A stretch of 64,000 bases of DNA from Anaerolineae bacterium (GCA_019637615.1 JAHBVJ010000028.1:1-64000), one strand, 5' to 3'; positions 24,129 through 33,947 are shown, counted from the stretch's first letter. The notes: generated by a model from the letters alone, not told the origin. Numbers and translations: made by a program.

Positions 24129-26945
24129 TCATATGGGCAGCACAATCCTGAAGGTGCTGCCCTTCGTCACTTCGCTTTCTACTTCCAGCTTTCCTTGATG
24201 CCGTTCGATGATCTTTTGCACCATCGGTAGCCCCAAGCCAAAACCGGGCGTACTGTGCGCTTCATCCTGACGCCAAAACCGTTTGAAGATATGCGGGAGC
24301 GCGTCTTTATCAATGCCGATGCCAGTATCGCGTACTTCGATGGCTACGGTGTATTCCGTTTGTTTGGCGCGTAATATGATCGTTCCGCCCACGGTCGAGA
24401 AGTGAATGGCATTATCTAGCAGTTGTTCGAGCGCTACTTTCAGCCAGCGGCGGTCTGCGGAAATGGTGAGCGGAGACTGGGCAAGCCCGATCTCCAAGGT
24501 CAAATCTTTTGGCCTTAGTTCCAGTTGAATGTCGCGGGCGACTTCCTGAACTAGCTCGTTGATGTTGACCGCCGATTGACGAAAGTGAGCACCAATATCG
24601 AGGTCAGTCATCGTTTGCATAGTCTCTAATAGCTGATCCAACCGCCGAATCTGTAGTTTGGATTGCGCAATATAACGATGCTGCGTAGCGCGATCCTCAA
24701 GCTTCTCGATCAGATAAAGGTTCGTGTTGATAATAGCCAGCGGTGTGCGAAATTCGTGCGATGAATTTTGCACGAATTGGTTTAGTACCTTGACGCGCTC
24801 TTTCTCAATTGCCAACGCAAATTGCTGCTCTTGGAGTTTCCGTCGTTCCGTAACATCAAGGATGATTTCAAGGTCATAATTTTCGGTTCCGAATTGAATG
24901 CGCTCTGCCCAGATGATCACGTCGAAGATGTCGCCGGTACGGTTGCGGAGTTGCGCTTCCTGAGTCTGATAGCGCCCTAAGTTATCGAGTAAGTTGAGTC
25001 GGACATTGCGCTGTTCACTGGGGATTGCGATCCCCATGTTGACCAAGCTCTGCCCGGTCAATTCCTCCCATTTGTAACCGACGAGATCCAAGTATGCTTG
25101 ATTTGCCTCAACGTAGCGCGAATCTTGAGAGTCGCTGGTACTCAGCACCATCGGCACCGGACTGTTACGAAAGGCAGCCGAAAAACGTGCTTCCGATTGT
25201 TGAAGCGCTTGCTCCACCATTTTGCGCTCTGTAACATCACGTACGATGACCAGCACCTCATCTGGGGCGCACACCACCATGCGCGCCTCGAAGTACATCG
25301 TTTTCCCCTTGATAGAGGTCGAATACTCGTAGGTGGCTTGTTCTTCGGTGCGTATTACTTTCTCAATCAAGTCCATTTGATAATCAGCGAGTTCTGCGGG
25401 CAGCACTTCCGTGACTTTGCGACCCAAAAATTGTTCCGGTGGCACAATCAAATGATCGGGGTTTGGCGCGTGAAAATCAACATAAGTGCCGTCGCTCGCC
25501 ATACGAAACATCAGATCAGGGATAGCTTCCAGCAGCGCCCGCTGCCGCGCTTCGGTCGCACGCAGTGTTTCTTCTGCGCGAAGTCGTTCCGTAATATCCC
25601 GAACGACACTCTGGATATGCATCGGAGTGCCGTTTGTGTCGCGCACGACTTCCACATTGATCTCTACTGGAATAATCTCGCCATTCTTTTTGTAGAATCG
25701 GCGTTGGAAGGTGGGGATATGCTCACCGCGCAGCATTCGCTCTCGAACGGCATTACTTTCATCGCGTTCGGCGCTAAGTTCATCGACCGAGAGCTTTTGC
25801 AGTTCTTCTTTGGTGTAGCCGAATAGGCTCGCGGAGCGTTGATTCGTTTGGATATGTTTGCCTTCCAAGTTTAGAATGAATACGGCGTCGTGAGATTGCT
25901 CAAATAGGGCGCGATAGCGTAAGTCGGCACTGCGCAGGTCTGCTTCAGCTTCCTTACGCTTAGTGATGTCTCGTTGTACGCCAAAATGTCCTGTGATCCG
26001 TCCTTCGGCATCATAAAAGCAGACATGATCCATTTCTACCCAGAGTACTGCCCCATCGGCGCGATGTAATTGGGTTTCCGTGTGTAAGCGTCCATCATCG
26101 AACAATTGACGCCACAGCTTATTACCGAGGGGGAGATCATGAGCGAATAGATCATTAGGCGTCATGCCCAGAAATTGCTCACGAGATTTGCCGTATTGCA
26201 CCAAGATCGCGTCATTGGCACGCGTGATCCGTTGATGAGCAAAAATGTAGTCGAGCTCGGTGTCCTTATTGATGTCAGCATTCCAGTGCAGCGGCACATC
26301 CAACATCATGAAATAAATGCCATCCAACGATTGCGCGAAAAACGCATCTAGCCGCTGTTGACTCTGAGATAGCCGCTGCGCATATCGTTTTCGCATCTCC
26401 GCGCCAACCACGATTAAGGCGGCTAACCCTGCCATGGTTGCCAGATAAGAAAATGCTGTATATAGAGAGACATGCAATAGATAAAAAATGCCCGCGATGA
26501 AGGCGAGACCAAATACCGCAATAGCAATGGTAGAGCGAATGCTCAAAATGAGACTAGCGATCACTATCATGATGAACAGCACATTCAGCACCAATAGGCG
26601 TTCATCCGTGGGATCAGAGGTTATCATCAAAATGAGTACAACGATGACGGGCATCAGGGAAATGAGCAAAAATGCACCAACACGATAATGCTCAGTACGA
26701 CTGACCGCGTACGCAGTCAGCAGTATTCCGAAAATGCCCAGAGAAATGACGGGAACGGTGGCAGAGTGCGGGTTGGCTAGCATCCACGCTGGCACTACCC
26801 CCAACGCACTCAACAGCATTATTACGATTACTGCTGTGGTGAGACTCGCTACATGGCGATCATCTTCATTCACAAGTTTTGTGGAGGGTTGCGTCGCACG
26901 TCCCCAGTAAGATTTTGATCGCTCAATGACCACCTTCGCGAACAT
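24129..26945 (-). CDS. Multi-PAS membrane sensor histidine kinase
   Basis: A 938-residue sensor kinase. Residues ~38-190 hold about six membrane helices. About four PAS domains with PAC tails follow (roughly 205-330, 340-455, 465-580 and 590-705), judged from HFGVQRDITKRKEA, IQSVVRDITERLRA, VLVIVRDVTERKMV and LEIILDVTERRKL. HisKA has the phospho-acceptor His in NSSHEFRTPLA; the HATPase domain carries N (LLDNAIHFS), DTGIGI and GFGLGLPMV. No receiver domain or cognate response regulator is nearby. The signal is unknown; PAS domains may bind haem, flavin or small ligands. It converges on the GH5/M23 gene with 18 bases between the stops. Confidence 0.92.
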   Translation of the reverse strand: MFAKVVIERSKSYWGRATQPSTKLVNEDDRHVASLTTAVIVIMLLSALGVVPAWMLANPHSATVPVISLGIFGILLTAYAVSRTEHYRVGAFLLISLMPVIVVLILMITSDPTDERLLVLNVLFIMIVIASLILSIRSTIAIAVFGLAFIAGIFYLLHVSLYTAFSYLATMAGLAALIVVGAEMRKRYAQRLSQSQQRLDAFFAQSLDGIYFMMLDVPLHWNADINKDTELDYIFAHQRITRANDAILVQYGKSREQFLGMTPNDLFAHDLPLGNKLWRQLFDDGRLHTETQLHRADGAVLWVEMDHVCFYDAEGRITGHFGVQRDITKRKEAEADLRSADLRYRALFEQSHDAVFILNLEGKHIQTNQRSASLFGYTKEELQKLSVDELSAERDESNAVRERMLRGEHIPTFQRRFYKKNGEIIPVEINVEVVRDTNGTPMHIQSVVRDITERLRAEETLRATEARQRALLEAIPDLMFRMASDGTYVDFHAPNPDHLIVPPEQFLGRKVTEVLPAELADYQMDLIEKVIRTEEQATYEYSTSIKGKTMYFEARMVVCAPDEVLVIVRDVTERKMVEQALQQSEARFSAAFRNSPVPMVLSTSDSQDSRYVEANQAYLDLVGYKWEELTGQSLVNMGIAIPSEQRNVRLNLLDNLGRYQTQEAQLRNRTGDIFDVIIWAERIQFGTENYDLEIILDVTERRKLQEQQFALAIEKERVKVLNQFVQNSSHEFRTPLAIINTNLYLIEKLEDRATQHRYIAQSKLQIRRLDQLLETMQTMTDLDIGAHFRQSAVNINELVQEVARDIQLELRPKDLTLEIGLAQSPLTISADRRWLKVALEQLLDNAIHFSTVGGTIILRAKQTEYTVAIEVRDTGIGIDKDALPHIFKRFWRQDEAHSTPGFGLGLPMVQKIIERHQGKLEVESEVTKGSTFRIVLPI

Positions 26946-27107
26946 CCCAGAATCTCTCAGTGCATGGATATGATATTGATTAGCCTAAGTAGACCACACA
27001 TTGATAACCTAACTTATATCAAAATAAAAACGACTGCTTACCGTACCAACGCGAATGCTTCATCCACAGACCGTTGATCACTCCATGTTAGGGAGTTGTC
27101 ACGAAGC

Positions 27108-27135
27108 TTGACAACGAAGTTGCGTGATGTAAGAT
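27108..27135 (+). promoter_or_regulatory. Promoter candidate for the beta-helix gene
   Basis: TTGACA (27108-27113), 16 bases, TAAGAT (27130-27135). An inverted repeat GTTGTC/GACAAC spans 27096-27116 across the -35 box and may be an operator. The leader to the ATG at 27329 would be about 190 bases. The rest of the 26946-27328 gap shows nothing else I can support. Confidence 0.5.
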
Positions 27136-27328
27136 TGCGATAGTGTGAATATCGTAAATCACCTTAATAATCCACTAGATCACTTGGGTTGGCTCATCAT
27201 ATTCTTACCAATTACCAATCGACCCAAGACAATTTCTTAATTGAACCAACCATGTGATCACCCTATACTGACAGGGTTGAGTTGCGGGCAGGCTAACGTC
27301 AAATGCCCAAACGATGGAGTTGTAGTGT

Positions 27329-30300
27329 ATGTATCCAAGCCAGAAAATAGCGCGATTCAGTCGTATCCTCGGCATTATAAGCGTTATCGTGAGCAGTTTG
27401 GCGATCCAAACAGGGGTTGTCCGTTCAGCGGCGATCCAATATTACGTGGCAACCACTGGCTCGGATTCCAATAACGGCACCAGTCTTGCTACCCCTTTCT
27501 TGACAATTCAAAAGTGTGCTACCGTCGCGCAGGCAGGCGATACATGTAATATCCGCGCTGGCACCTATCGCGAAACGGTCACTGTGCCGCGTTCTGGCGC
27601 GGCGGGCAATCCGATCATCTTTACGGCCTACAACAACGAAGCTGTAACTATCAGCGGTGCCGATCTCGTCACGAGTTGGACGGCGCACGATCTGACCAGC
27701 GGCAAGGCGATTTACAAGGCCAACATGACGTGGAACATGAACGTCCGTCAAACGTCACCTTCGTTTCAGGTCACCAACAACCAGATTTTCGTCAACGGTC
27801 AGATGATGCCGGAAGCGCGCTGGCCTAATATTCCGGTCAATCAGGTCACACGTCAATCTAACGCGGTACAGGCGCGCTCAGATTCTGCCAGCAATTTGCA
27901 GCCACACAGCTTTACTTACAATGACTCGGATTTGAGCAGTTTCCCGACCAATTTCTGGCAGGGCGCGAAAATCAACTTCTCGCCGGGATATAAGATCGAA
28001 TGGACGACTTGCGATGTGGTCAGTTCTACCACTAGCTCGGTGAGCGCACAGTGCAACCCTGATCCGGGCGCGTTCGGTAACCAAACCACATTAGATACGG
28101 TGGCGGGTTCAGGCAACTTCTACCTCCCCGGCGTGCGCAATCCATACTACCTGTGGGGAAAATATACGGCGCTGGATGCAGCGGGCGAATGGTTCCGCGA
28201 CGCGGCTACCAACACACTCTATCTCTGGACACCGGACAGCAGCAACCCAACCACAAAGACGGTTGAGGCGCGACGTCGGCTGTGGGGCTTCGACATCAGC
28301 GGACGCTCGTATATCACCATCCAGAATGTGAAGCTGTTCGCGGCGGGCATTAAGACCAGCGAATCGACCAACAACACGGTCGTCAGCAGCATAGAAGCCT
28401 ATTACTCGTGGCACTTCCAAGAAATCCCGCCGCTGTATGGTATCGTAGGCACCAAAGGCATGATGTTCGCCGGATCGAATAACATCATCCGCGATAGTTT
28501 GTTTGCGTACAGCGCGGGCACCATCATCGATCTCAGTGGGTATGAGGGACAAGCCACGCCTTCCAACAACCAGCTCATCAATAATGTGATGTTCGACATG
28601 GGCTACATGGCGAATCAAGCGGGCATACGCGGCTTTAGCAATGGCGGCGCATCGAGCCATCTGATCTCGCAAAATACACTGTTCTATTCAGGTAATATCC
28701 TCGTAGACCTGTCGCCGGGGCTGAACGTCAAACTGAACGATGTCTACCAATCGCATCAGCAGATCAGCGATCTCGGCACGTTGTACACATGGAACCAAGA
28801 TGGACTCGGCGCAGAGATCGCCAACAACTTTGTCCACGATGGCTACGGGGAATACGACAACACTAAGAATTTCTATGGCACGGTCGGCATTTACCTCGAT
28901 GACTATGCCAAGAATTACGTTGTGCATCACAATATCATGTGGAATACAACTTCACCGGGGCTGTTCACGTTTGGCATCAGAGACGGCGAAGCGGGCTACC
29001 GCCGACTGTACAACAACACGGTTGACGGTCAGATGGTATTCCGCGTCAAATCCGACCAAACCAACGTCGGCACTGATGTCCGTAACAACATCGCGGACAG
29101 CGCCGATTTAGCCGACCCCAATATCACGCAATCCAATAATCGGATCGCAGATGGTTATTACGTAGATCGTGCCACCCGCAAGTATCAGTTGCGCAACGAC
29201 TCGCCCGCTATCAATGCAGGAATACAGCTTCCTCCTTATACCAATGGTTTTATCGGTGCGGCTCCTGACCAAGGCGCACTGGAAAACGGCACGACAGGCT
29301 TCATGGCAGGTGCGCTCATCCGTCAGCAAGACATCGCTGGCCTGAGCATTAGCTGCCCGCAAGACGCAGGCGGCACGACGGCCACCTGCACGATCACGAA
29401 TCTACCGCTCGGACGCAAAATTCCGCTGGATTTCCAGATCAAGTTAGGCAGTGCTACGCCCGCGCAAAATTGCTGGACAACGATGAACTACACCACGCAC
29501 TTTGGTACGGCGGTATGCGCCAATGTGCCGACGGGTGGCGCAAGCGGTGATCAAACGATTGCGGTGAACTTGAACGGCGCTGGCTGGATCAACACCGGCA
29601 CAGCCCCGTTAGGTAATCTCGCCATTTTCTCGATTACGCCTAACAAAGGTGCGGCGGGCGGCGGCACAAACGTCACCATCACCGGACGGCGCTTCCAACC
29701 AGCAGTGGCAACGGCACTGTACAGCGCTCCTATCACAATCAGCAACACGACTGGAGCGGCACAGTACAATTACATCGTACCTGTTCAGTTCAACTCGGCG
29801 GCGTTGATCGCGGCGGGCAAGCTGCGCAGTGATTGCGCCGATCTACGCTTCAACGACCCCTACTATGTGCTCAACTTCTGGTTGGAAGATGGGTGCAATA
29901 CCACAGCTACACGCGTGTGGGTCAAAGTGCCGATCATGCCGACTGGCAGTTCAACGCTAACCATGAGTTACGGCAATCCCACGCTGACCAGCGCCAGCAG
30001 TGGCTCCGCCACATTCCCTTACTTCGATGACTTCAACGATGGCGTACCTAGCACGGTGATCGTCCCGCAACCGGAACCCAATGTCATGGTCAGCGAAACG
30101 GGCGGGCAGATGCGCATCGTTGGCTCGACCACCAGCGCCACTCAATACGAAACCTCGTACTTCCAGATCGAACTGTATAAGCTGACGATCCCTACTGATT
30201 ACGCGATTGACTCGGAATTCTCCGTGGTGACTTCTCCTAACACGTGGAAAGCCTCGCCGGGGCGCTTCGACATGAGCTATTACGAGTCGGCGCTGCCGAA

Positions 30301-31549
30301 AAAGATCGGCTATTACACGAGTGATTGGGTGCAAATCGGGACGAGTACGATTAACACGAACACATTCACCCGCAAAAAAGTAACGATGTCGTTCACCGGG
30401 CCACACGCAAGTCAAACCGTGAAGCTATACGAAAATGGCAACACCGCCAGCGTTCTTGCGTCCCGCACCCTGCAAAGCGATTCGGAGTCGGCTTTCTTCG
30501 CCTTCGGGCCGAACGCTGTGACCGCTTCTTTTGATGCGCGCTTCGATAATATCCGTGTGCGCCCGTTCGTCTCGCCCGAACCAACCACCAGCGTCGGCGC
30601 GGAATCCGTTGTCTCGTCACGCTTCACTATCGGCGGGACGGCTTGCCGCAGCGTCACGGTCATCAGCAGCACGCAAGCGCTTTGCATCACACCATCAGGT
30701 ACCCCCGGTGCTGCTACTGTCGGCGTCACTAACCCCAACAGCAGCAGCGCCACCTTTGCCAGTTTTAACTATCTAGCGGGTAAGTTAGATACCGTCGGCA
30801 TCTTCCGACCAACAACGACTACCTTCTACCTACGTTACGCGAACTCAACCGGACAGGCCGACAAAGAGTTGACCTTCGGCGCGGCGACCGATCTGCCCGT
30901 AGCGGGGGACTGGAACGGAGACGGCATCGATACGATTGGTATCTACCGCACCAGTACGGGCCAGTTCTTCCTAACCGATGCGCAAAACGCACCGCTCACC
31001 GTTGACTACAATTTTGTCTTTGGCGTACCCGGTGATACGCCCATCGTCGGTGACTGGGATGGTGATGGAAAAGATGGCGTAGGAGTGTTCCGACCTACCA
31101 ACGGACTGATCTACCTGACCAACAACCTCGCGACGGGCTTCGCCGCTTACACGATGGTGCTTGGCAGCCCCGGTGATGTTGGTATCGCAGGCGACTGGGA
31201 TGGTGACGGCAAAGCAACACCGGGGGTTTATCGCCCATCCAACCAGCAGTTTTACCTGACCAATCAGGTATGCAACTGCTCGGTGTTCGCGGATTATTCG
31301 GTTGGCTTGGGCATCGCGGGGGATGTGCCGTTCACGGGCGACTGGAATGGCGATGGGATCACGGGTATCGGCGTGTTCCGTCCCACCAACGGCATCACTT
31401 ACCTCAAGCACGATCCGACACAATCTGGATTCGCAGACATCAACTTCGTGTACGGCATCGCCAATGACAAGCCGATTGCGGGACATTGGACGGATGCGGG
31501 TGGCGCGGGACAAATCGAAATCGCGCCGACCTTTATTCCGAATCGGTAA
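27329..31549 (+). CDS. Secreted right-handed beta-helix protein with split IPT, DUF2341-like and FG-GAP-like repeats
   Basis: A 1406-residue protein. A signal peptide with a cleavage site near VRSA-A (residues 33-37) precedes a right-handed parallel beta-helix (about 37-640) opening YYVATTGSDSNNGTSLATPF, as in pectate-lyase-like polysaccharide-active proteins. An IPT/TIG fold begins near 760 (ITPNKGAAGGGTNVTITGRRF), is interrupted by a ~300-residue insert resembling DUF2341 plus a LamG-like domain (about 790-1085), and resumes at RFTIGGTACRSVTVISSTQA. The C-terminus (1150-1400) has five FG-GAP-like units (GDWDGDGKDGVGVFRPTNG). It is probably a surface or extracellular glycan-binding or -cleaving protein; no catalytic residues are certain. 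GGAG precedes the ATG. Confidence 0.85.
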   Translation: MYPSQKIARFSRILGIISVIVSSLAIQTGVVRSAAIQYYVATTGSDSNNGTSLATPFLTIQKCATVAQAGDTCNIRAGTYRETVTVPRSGAAGNPIIFTAYNNEAVTISGADLVTSWTAHDLTSGKAIYKANMTWNMNVRQTSPSFQVTNNQIFVNGQMMPEARWPNIPVNQVTRQSNAVQARSDSASNLQPHSFTYNDSDLSSFPTNFWQGAKINFSPGYKIEWTTCDVVSSTTSSVSAQCNPDPGAFGNQTTLDTVAGSGNFYLPGVRNPYYLWGKYTALDAAGEWFRDAATNTLYLWTPDSSNPTTKTVEARRRLWGFDISGRSYITIQNVKLFAAGIKTSESTNNTVVSSIEAYYSWHFQEIPPLYGIVGTKGMMFAGSNNIIRDSLFAYSAGTIIDLSGYEGQATPSNNQLINNVMFDMGYMANQAGIRGFSNGGASSHLISQNTLFYSGNILVDLSPGLNVKLNDVYQSHQQISDLGTLYTWNQDGLGAEIANNFVHDGYGEYDNTKNFYGTVGIYLDDYAKNYVVHHNIMWNTTSPGLFTFGIRDGEAGYRRLYNNTVDGQMVFRVKSDQTNVGTDVRNNIADSADLADPNITQSNNRIADGYYVDRATRKYQLRNDSPAINAGIQLPPYTNGFIGAAPDQGALENGTTGFMAGALIRQQDIAGLSISCPQDAGGTTATCTITNLPLGRKIPLDFQIKLGSATPAQNCWTTMNYTTHFGTAVCANVPTGGASGDQTIAVNLNGAGWINTGTAPLGNLAIFSITPNKGAAGGGTNVTITGRRFQPAVATALYSAPITISNTTGAAQYNYIVPVQFNSAALIAAGKLRSDCADLRFNDPYYVLNFWLEDGCNTTATRVWVKVPIMPTGSSTLTMSYGNPTLTSASSGSATFPYFDDFNDGVPSTVIVPQPEPNVMVSETGGQMRIVGSTTSATQYETSYFQIELYKLTIPTDYAIDSEFSVVTSPNTWKASPGRFDMSYYESALPKKIGYYTSDWVQIGTSTINTNTFTRKKVTMSFTGPHASQTVKLYENGNTASVLASRTLQSDSESAFFAFGPNAVTASFDARFDNIRVRPFVSPEPTTSVGAESVVSSRFTIGGTACRSVTVISSTQALCITPSGTPGAATVGVTNPNSSSATFASFNYLAGKLDTVGIFRPTTTTFYLRYANSTGQADKELTFGAATDLPVAGDWNGDGIDTIGIYRTSTGQFFLTDAQNAPLTVDYNFVFGVPGDTPIVGDWDGDGKDGVGVFRPTNGLIYLTNNLATGFAAYTMVLGSPGDVGIAGDWDGDGKATPGVYRPSNQQFYLTNQVCNCSVFADYSVGLGIAGDVPFTGDWNGDGITGIGVFRPTNGITYLKHDPTQSGFADINFVYGIANDKPIAGHWTDAGGAGQIEIAPTFIPNR

Positions 31550-31820
31550 ACAGCCGGACTTGGTGCCGCGAAGTCATGAACCCGATGATTTTGCGGCACC
31601 TCTTCGATGTCGTAATGCGCATGGCGCTCACTCTGCGCATTAAACTCACGCCGCGATCTACTGTGTCCTCGTACTGAGTCCTCGAACGGTTACAAGGTTC
31701 ATATAGATTTCACAAGTGTTGATATACAAATAAGATACCATTAACGCGGAAACGAATTATTATTTGGAAAGGTGCCTCCTATGTCGGACTTTCACTGGCG
31801 GCAGCAGAAAGGAATGACTT

Positions 31821-32606
31821 TTGAACGTCGTCAGCGTGCGCTTCGCCCTTGAACCAGTCTTCAATGCCATCGATACTTTGGATAGTCTGGCAACGATCAA
31901 AGTATTTCCCAAGTTGGGCGGATGGATTGCGGATACTGTCACGTCCATGCCAGCGGGGTTGGAACGCACACACCGTCTGCTCTTCAACATCCTGCACATC
32001 ATTTATCATCGTGGCACACCGATCATCAACGCGGCGACCTTTCCTGAGTATATTGATAGTGTGGAGGCCGGGACATCCAGCGCCTTTCGCGACATGATCA
32101 TCAAGCACATGGTTGACGAGTGCAAGACAGTCGTTGAACAACGATCATTGTCGTTGATTCCCCCCACCGAAGACCAAGTCATTGCCAACATCGACACCTA
32201 TTTGTATTGGTTAAGCGTAGCATGGCCTAATCACATTTTTGACGGGTCGCTCAACATCGAAGCGCACCAATTGCTGCTCGAACCGGATAGGTTGCAGAGT
32301 CTCTTCGTCAGCCATATGCGGACAATGTGGGAGACCTATCTACGCGAAGATTGGGAACGCAATTTACCTTTCCTTGAGCAATGTGTTGCGGCTTATCAGC
32401 AACTTGATTTCAGCAATCTCGATATTCTTCAGGCGATCAATAAGCTCACGGGGCGCGACGTACGCGAAATACGCGACAAAGGCTTTGAGAGCGCGACCGA
32501 AGTCATCTTTATCCCGAATATGCACGTTGGCCCCTATCTGGGTCGGCTAGGCAACCGTGAACTGCTGCGTGTGACTTTCCACGCACAACTACCTGCCCTC
32601 TCCTAA
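31821..32606 (+). CDS. DUF5937-like regulator fragment lacking the ArsR DNA-binding domain
   Basis: A 261-residue protein starting at TTG after AAAGGA. VRFALEPVFNAIDTLDSL at the start, the middle WETYLREDWERNLPFLEQ and IFIPNMHVGPYL near the end resemble the DUF5937 half of ArsR-type regulators, which normally continue after ~F-x-ARLP into a ~90-residue helix-turn-helix. Here the frame stops right at FHAQLPALS. The 70 bases after the stop do not encode the missing domain in frame, and the right inverted element begins at 32675. It is either a truncated regulator or a ligand-binding protein without DNA-binding. Family assignment is moderate. Confidence 0.5.
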   Translation: MNVVSVRFALEPVFNAIDTLDSLATIKVFPKLGGWIADTVTSMPAGLERTHRLLFNILHIIYHRGTPIINAATFPEYIDSVEAGTSSAFRDMIIKHMVDECKTVVEQRSLSLIPPTEDQVIANIDTYLYWLSVAWPNHIFDGSLNIEAHQLLLEPDRLQSLFVSHMRTMWETYLREDWERNLPFLEQCVAAYQQLDFSNLDILQAINKLTGRDVREIRDKGFESATEVIFIPNMHVGPYLGRLGNRELLRVTFHAQLPALS

Positions 32607-32674
32607 TCGTCGGTATCGTCTTCCCGCCTACTTCACACGTTCCCCGATCATTTAGCGTATTGCCTTGTTATGAA

Positions 32675-32953
32675 TGTTCTGAGTAAATATGATCTGAATA
32701 TGATCGAATCGATCATACAATGATCTGATTGTGCGTGGAAAACAGATCATGTTAGTCAGTTTTTATTGGGTCAGGAGGGGTCAAATGATCTGAATATGAT
32801 CTGTTTTGTCTGCTCAATTCAGATCATTTCTGTGATGATTCGAAGGGGTTTTTCGATTCGGATCATCTGATCGGTGGCGATTAATAGATGTTCAGTTGCT
32901 ATTCTTTTTTGTAGCACGCAAAATTATAGACGAACATCCGAGTTGAGTCAAGG
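32675..32953 (-). repeat. Inverted GATC-rich element, right copy
   Basis: Reverse complement of the left element at 21453-21732, 279 bases against 280. The promoter end, the AATTGAGCAGACAAA segment and all ten GATC sites are kept in order, while about 60 bases near the promoter and the partner of the 18-bp stem have diverged. TATGATCG/CGATCATA (near 32694-32712) forms a perfect 8-bp hairpin here. It lies in the 562-base gap between the DUF5937-like gene and bactofilin; the remaining sequence (32954-33168) shows nothing further. Confidence 0.9.
32923..32951 (-). promoter_or_regulatory. Near-consensus sigma70 promoter of the right element
   Basis: On the minus strand TTGACT (32951-32946), 17 bases, TATAAT (32928-32923), identical to the left copy including the spacer. 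Transcription would run away from bactofilin, through the element and antisense into the DUF5937-like gene; no minus-strand protein gene follows before the 26945 kinase, so an untranslated product is likely. Confidence 0.75.
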
Positions 32954-33168
32954 GGGTTTTTGAAGTTTGGGGATTTCAACTGATGACTGATCTTGTACAG
33001 ACGAAGAGAAATTGACGCCGTGCGGCCTTCAAGCGGTGTGACGGGCAACTCACCAATACACTACGTTGGAGTTTGCACAAGCGTTGCCCGATCATTGAGA
33101 TGCCCTTTCACCGTATTTCTAAACGCGGTATGATTGCCTATGATATTTACTGGTTGGAGCAGGTAACA

Positions 33169-33753
33169 ATGTTTGGAAGCCGTAAAACACAATCGACGCC
33201 AGCATCGCAACAATCGCCAGCGTCGTCAACCACACCAAGCAATGCCACGCCGCCGTCAACGCAAGCGCCGCGCCAGCCTATCGGTCATGAAACCATCCTT
33301 GGGGCAAACTCCACGTTCAAAGGCGACCTCAAAAGCAAGGCTAACGTTCGGATCGATGGCACGTTTGAAGGCAGCATCGACATTGAAGGCAATATCATGG
33401 TCGGTGAGACGGCAAAGATCGTCGCGGACATTCACGCCCGTAACATGCGGATTGCAGGTGCGATCCGTGGCAATATCACAGGTAACAAGATCGAATTGCT
33501 GCGTACAGGTCGTGTTTGGGGAGACATCAACGCTTCCGCAATTACGACCGAAGACGGCGCGTTCATCGACGGTAAAATTACGATGTTAGGTCACCCCGCC
33601 GGAAAACAGGGCTTTGCTGGTTCGCTGCCCGCGCCGGAAGTCAGCGTCCTGATGCCTATGTCGGAAGACATCATCACGGGCGAGCCGGTGGAAGCCGAGC
33701 TGATTGAAGATGATAATATGGCTGGTGTGAATGGGGATAAGGCTGAACGCTAA
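33169..33753 (+). CDS. Bactofilin
   Basis: A 194-residue bactofilin (polymer-forming cytoskeletal protein, DUF583). A Ser/Thr/Pro/Gln-rich N-terminal tail (1-40) is followed by the beta-helical core with IGHETILGANSTFKGDLKSK, NVRIDGTFEGSIDIEGNIMVG, ADIHARNMRIAGAIRGN and GRVWGDINASAITTEDGAFIDG, the repeated hydrophobic pattern that polymerises without nucleotides. The C-terminal tail is acidic. Bactofilins organise cell shape and local wall synthesis, sometimes by recruiting M23 peptidases. ATG 33169 has GGAGCAGGTAACA before it and fits the family better than upstream starts. It is a single-gene unit with a terminator. Confidence 0.92.
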   Translation: MFGSRKTQSTPASQQSPASSTTPSNATPPSTQAPRQPIGHETILGANSTFKGDLKSKANVRIDGTFEGSIDIEGNIMVGETAKIVADIHARNMRIAGAIRGNITGNKIELLRTGRVWGDINASAITTEDGAFIDGKITMLGHPAGKQGFAGSLPAPEVSVLMPMSEDIITGEPVEAELIEDDNMAGVNGDKAER

Positions 33754-33794
33754 GGCGCTTTACCTCCCCCATACTCACTTTTAACGCGCTTATG

Positions 33795-33825
33795 CCCGCA
33801 GATAACGACCTTACTGCGGGTTTTT
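33795..33825 (+). terminator. Terminator after bactofilin
   Basis: CCCGCAG (33795-33801) pairs with CTGCGGG (33814-33820), followed by TTTTT. Confidence 0.88.
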
Positions 33826-33947
33826 GTTGCACTGTGTAATGACTGCGGCATTGTCCGTCGTACTGCCGGCAATATCTCCTCAGCACCCGCTGAATCTTAG
33901 CAATCGATAAAAGTCTTTTTCGTGTGACATATTCTGTCATTCTGGCA

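Noticed and set aside
31562..31600. GGTGCCGC/GCGGCACC hairpin after the beta-helix gene as terminator
   Set aside because: The loop is 23 bases and no T tract follows, so I do not list it as a terminator.
21453..32953. The inverted elements as terminal repeats of a classical transposon
   Set aside because: No transposase or integrase lies between them, the copies are diverged in the middle but identical at a promoter, and no target-site duplication was seen at the edges.
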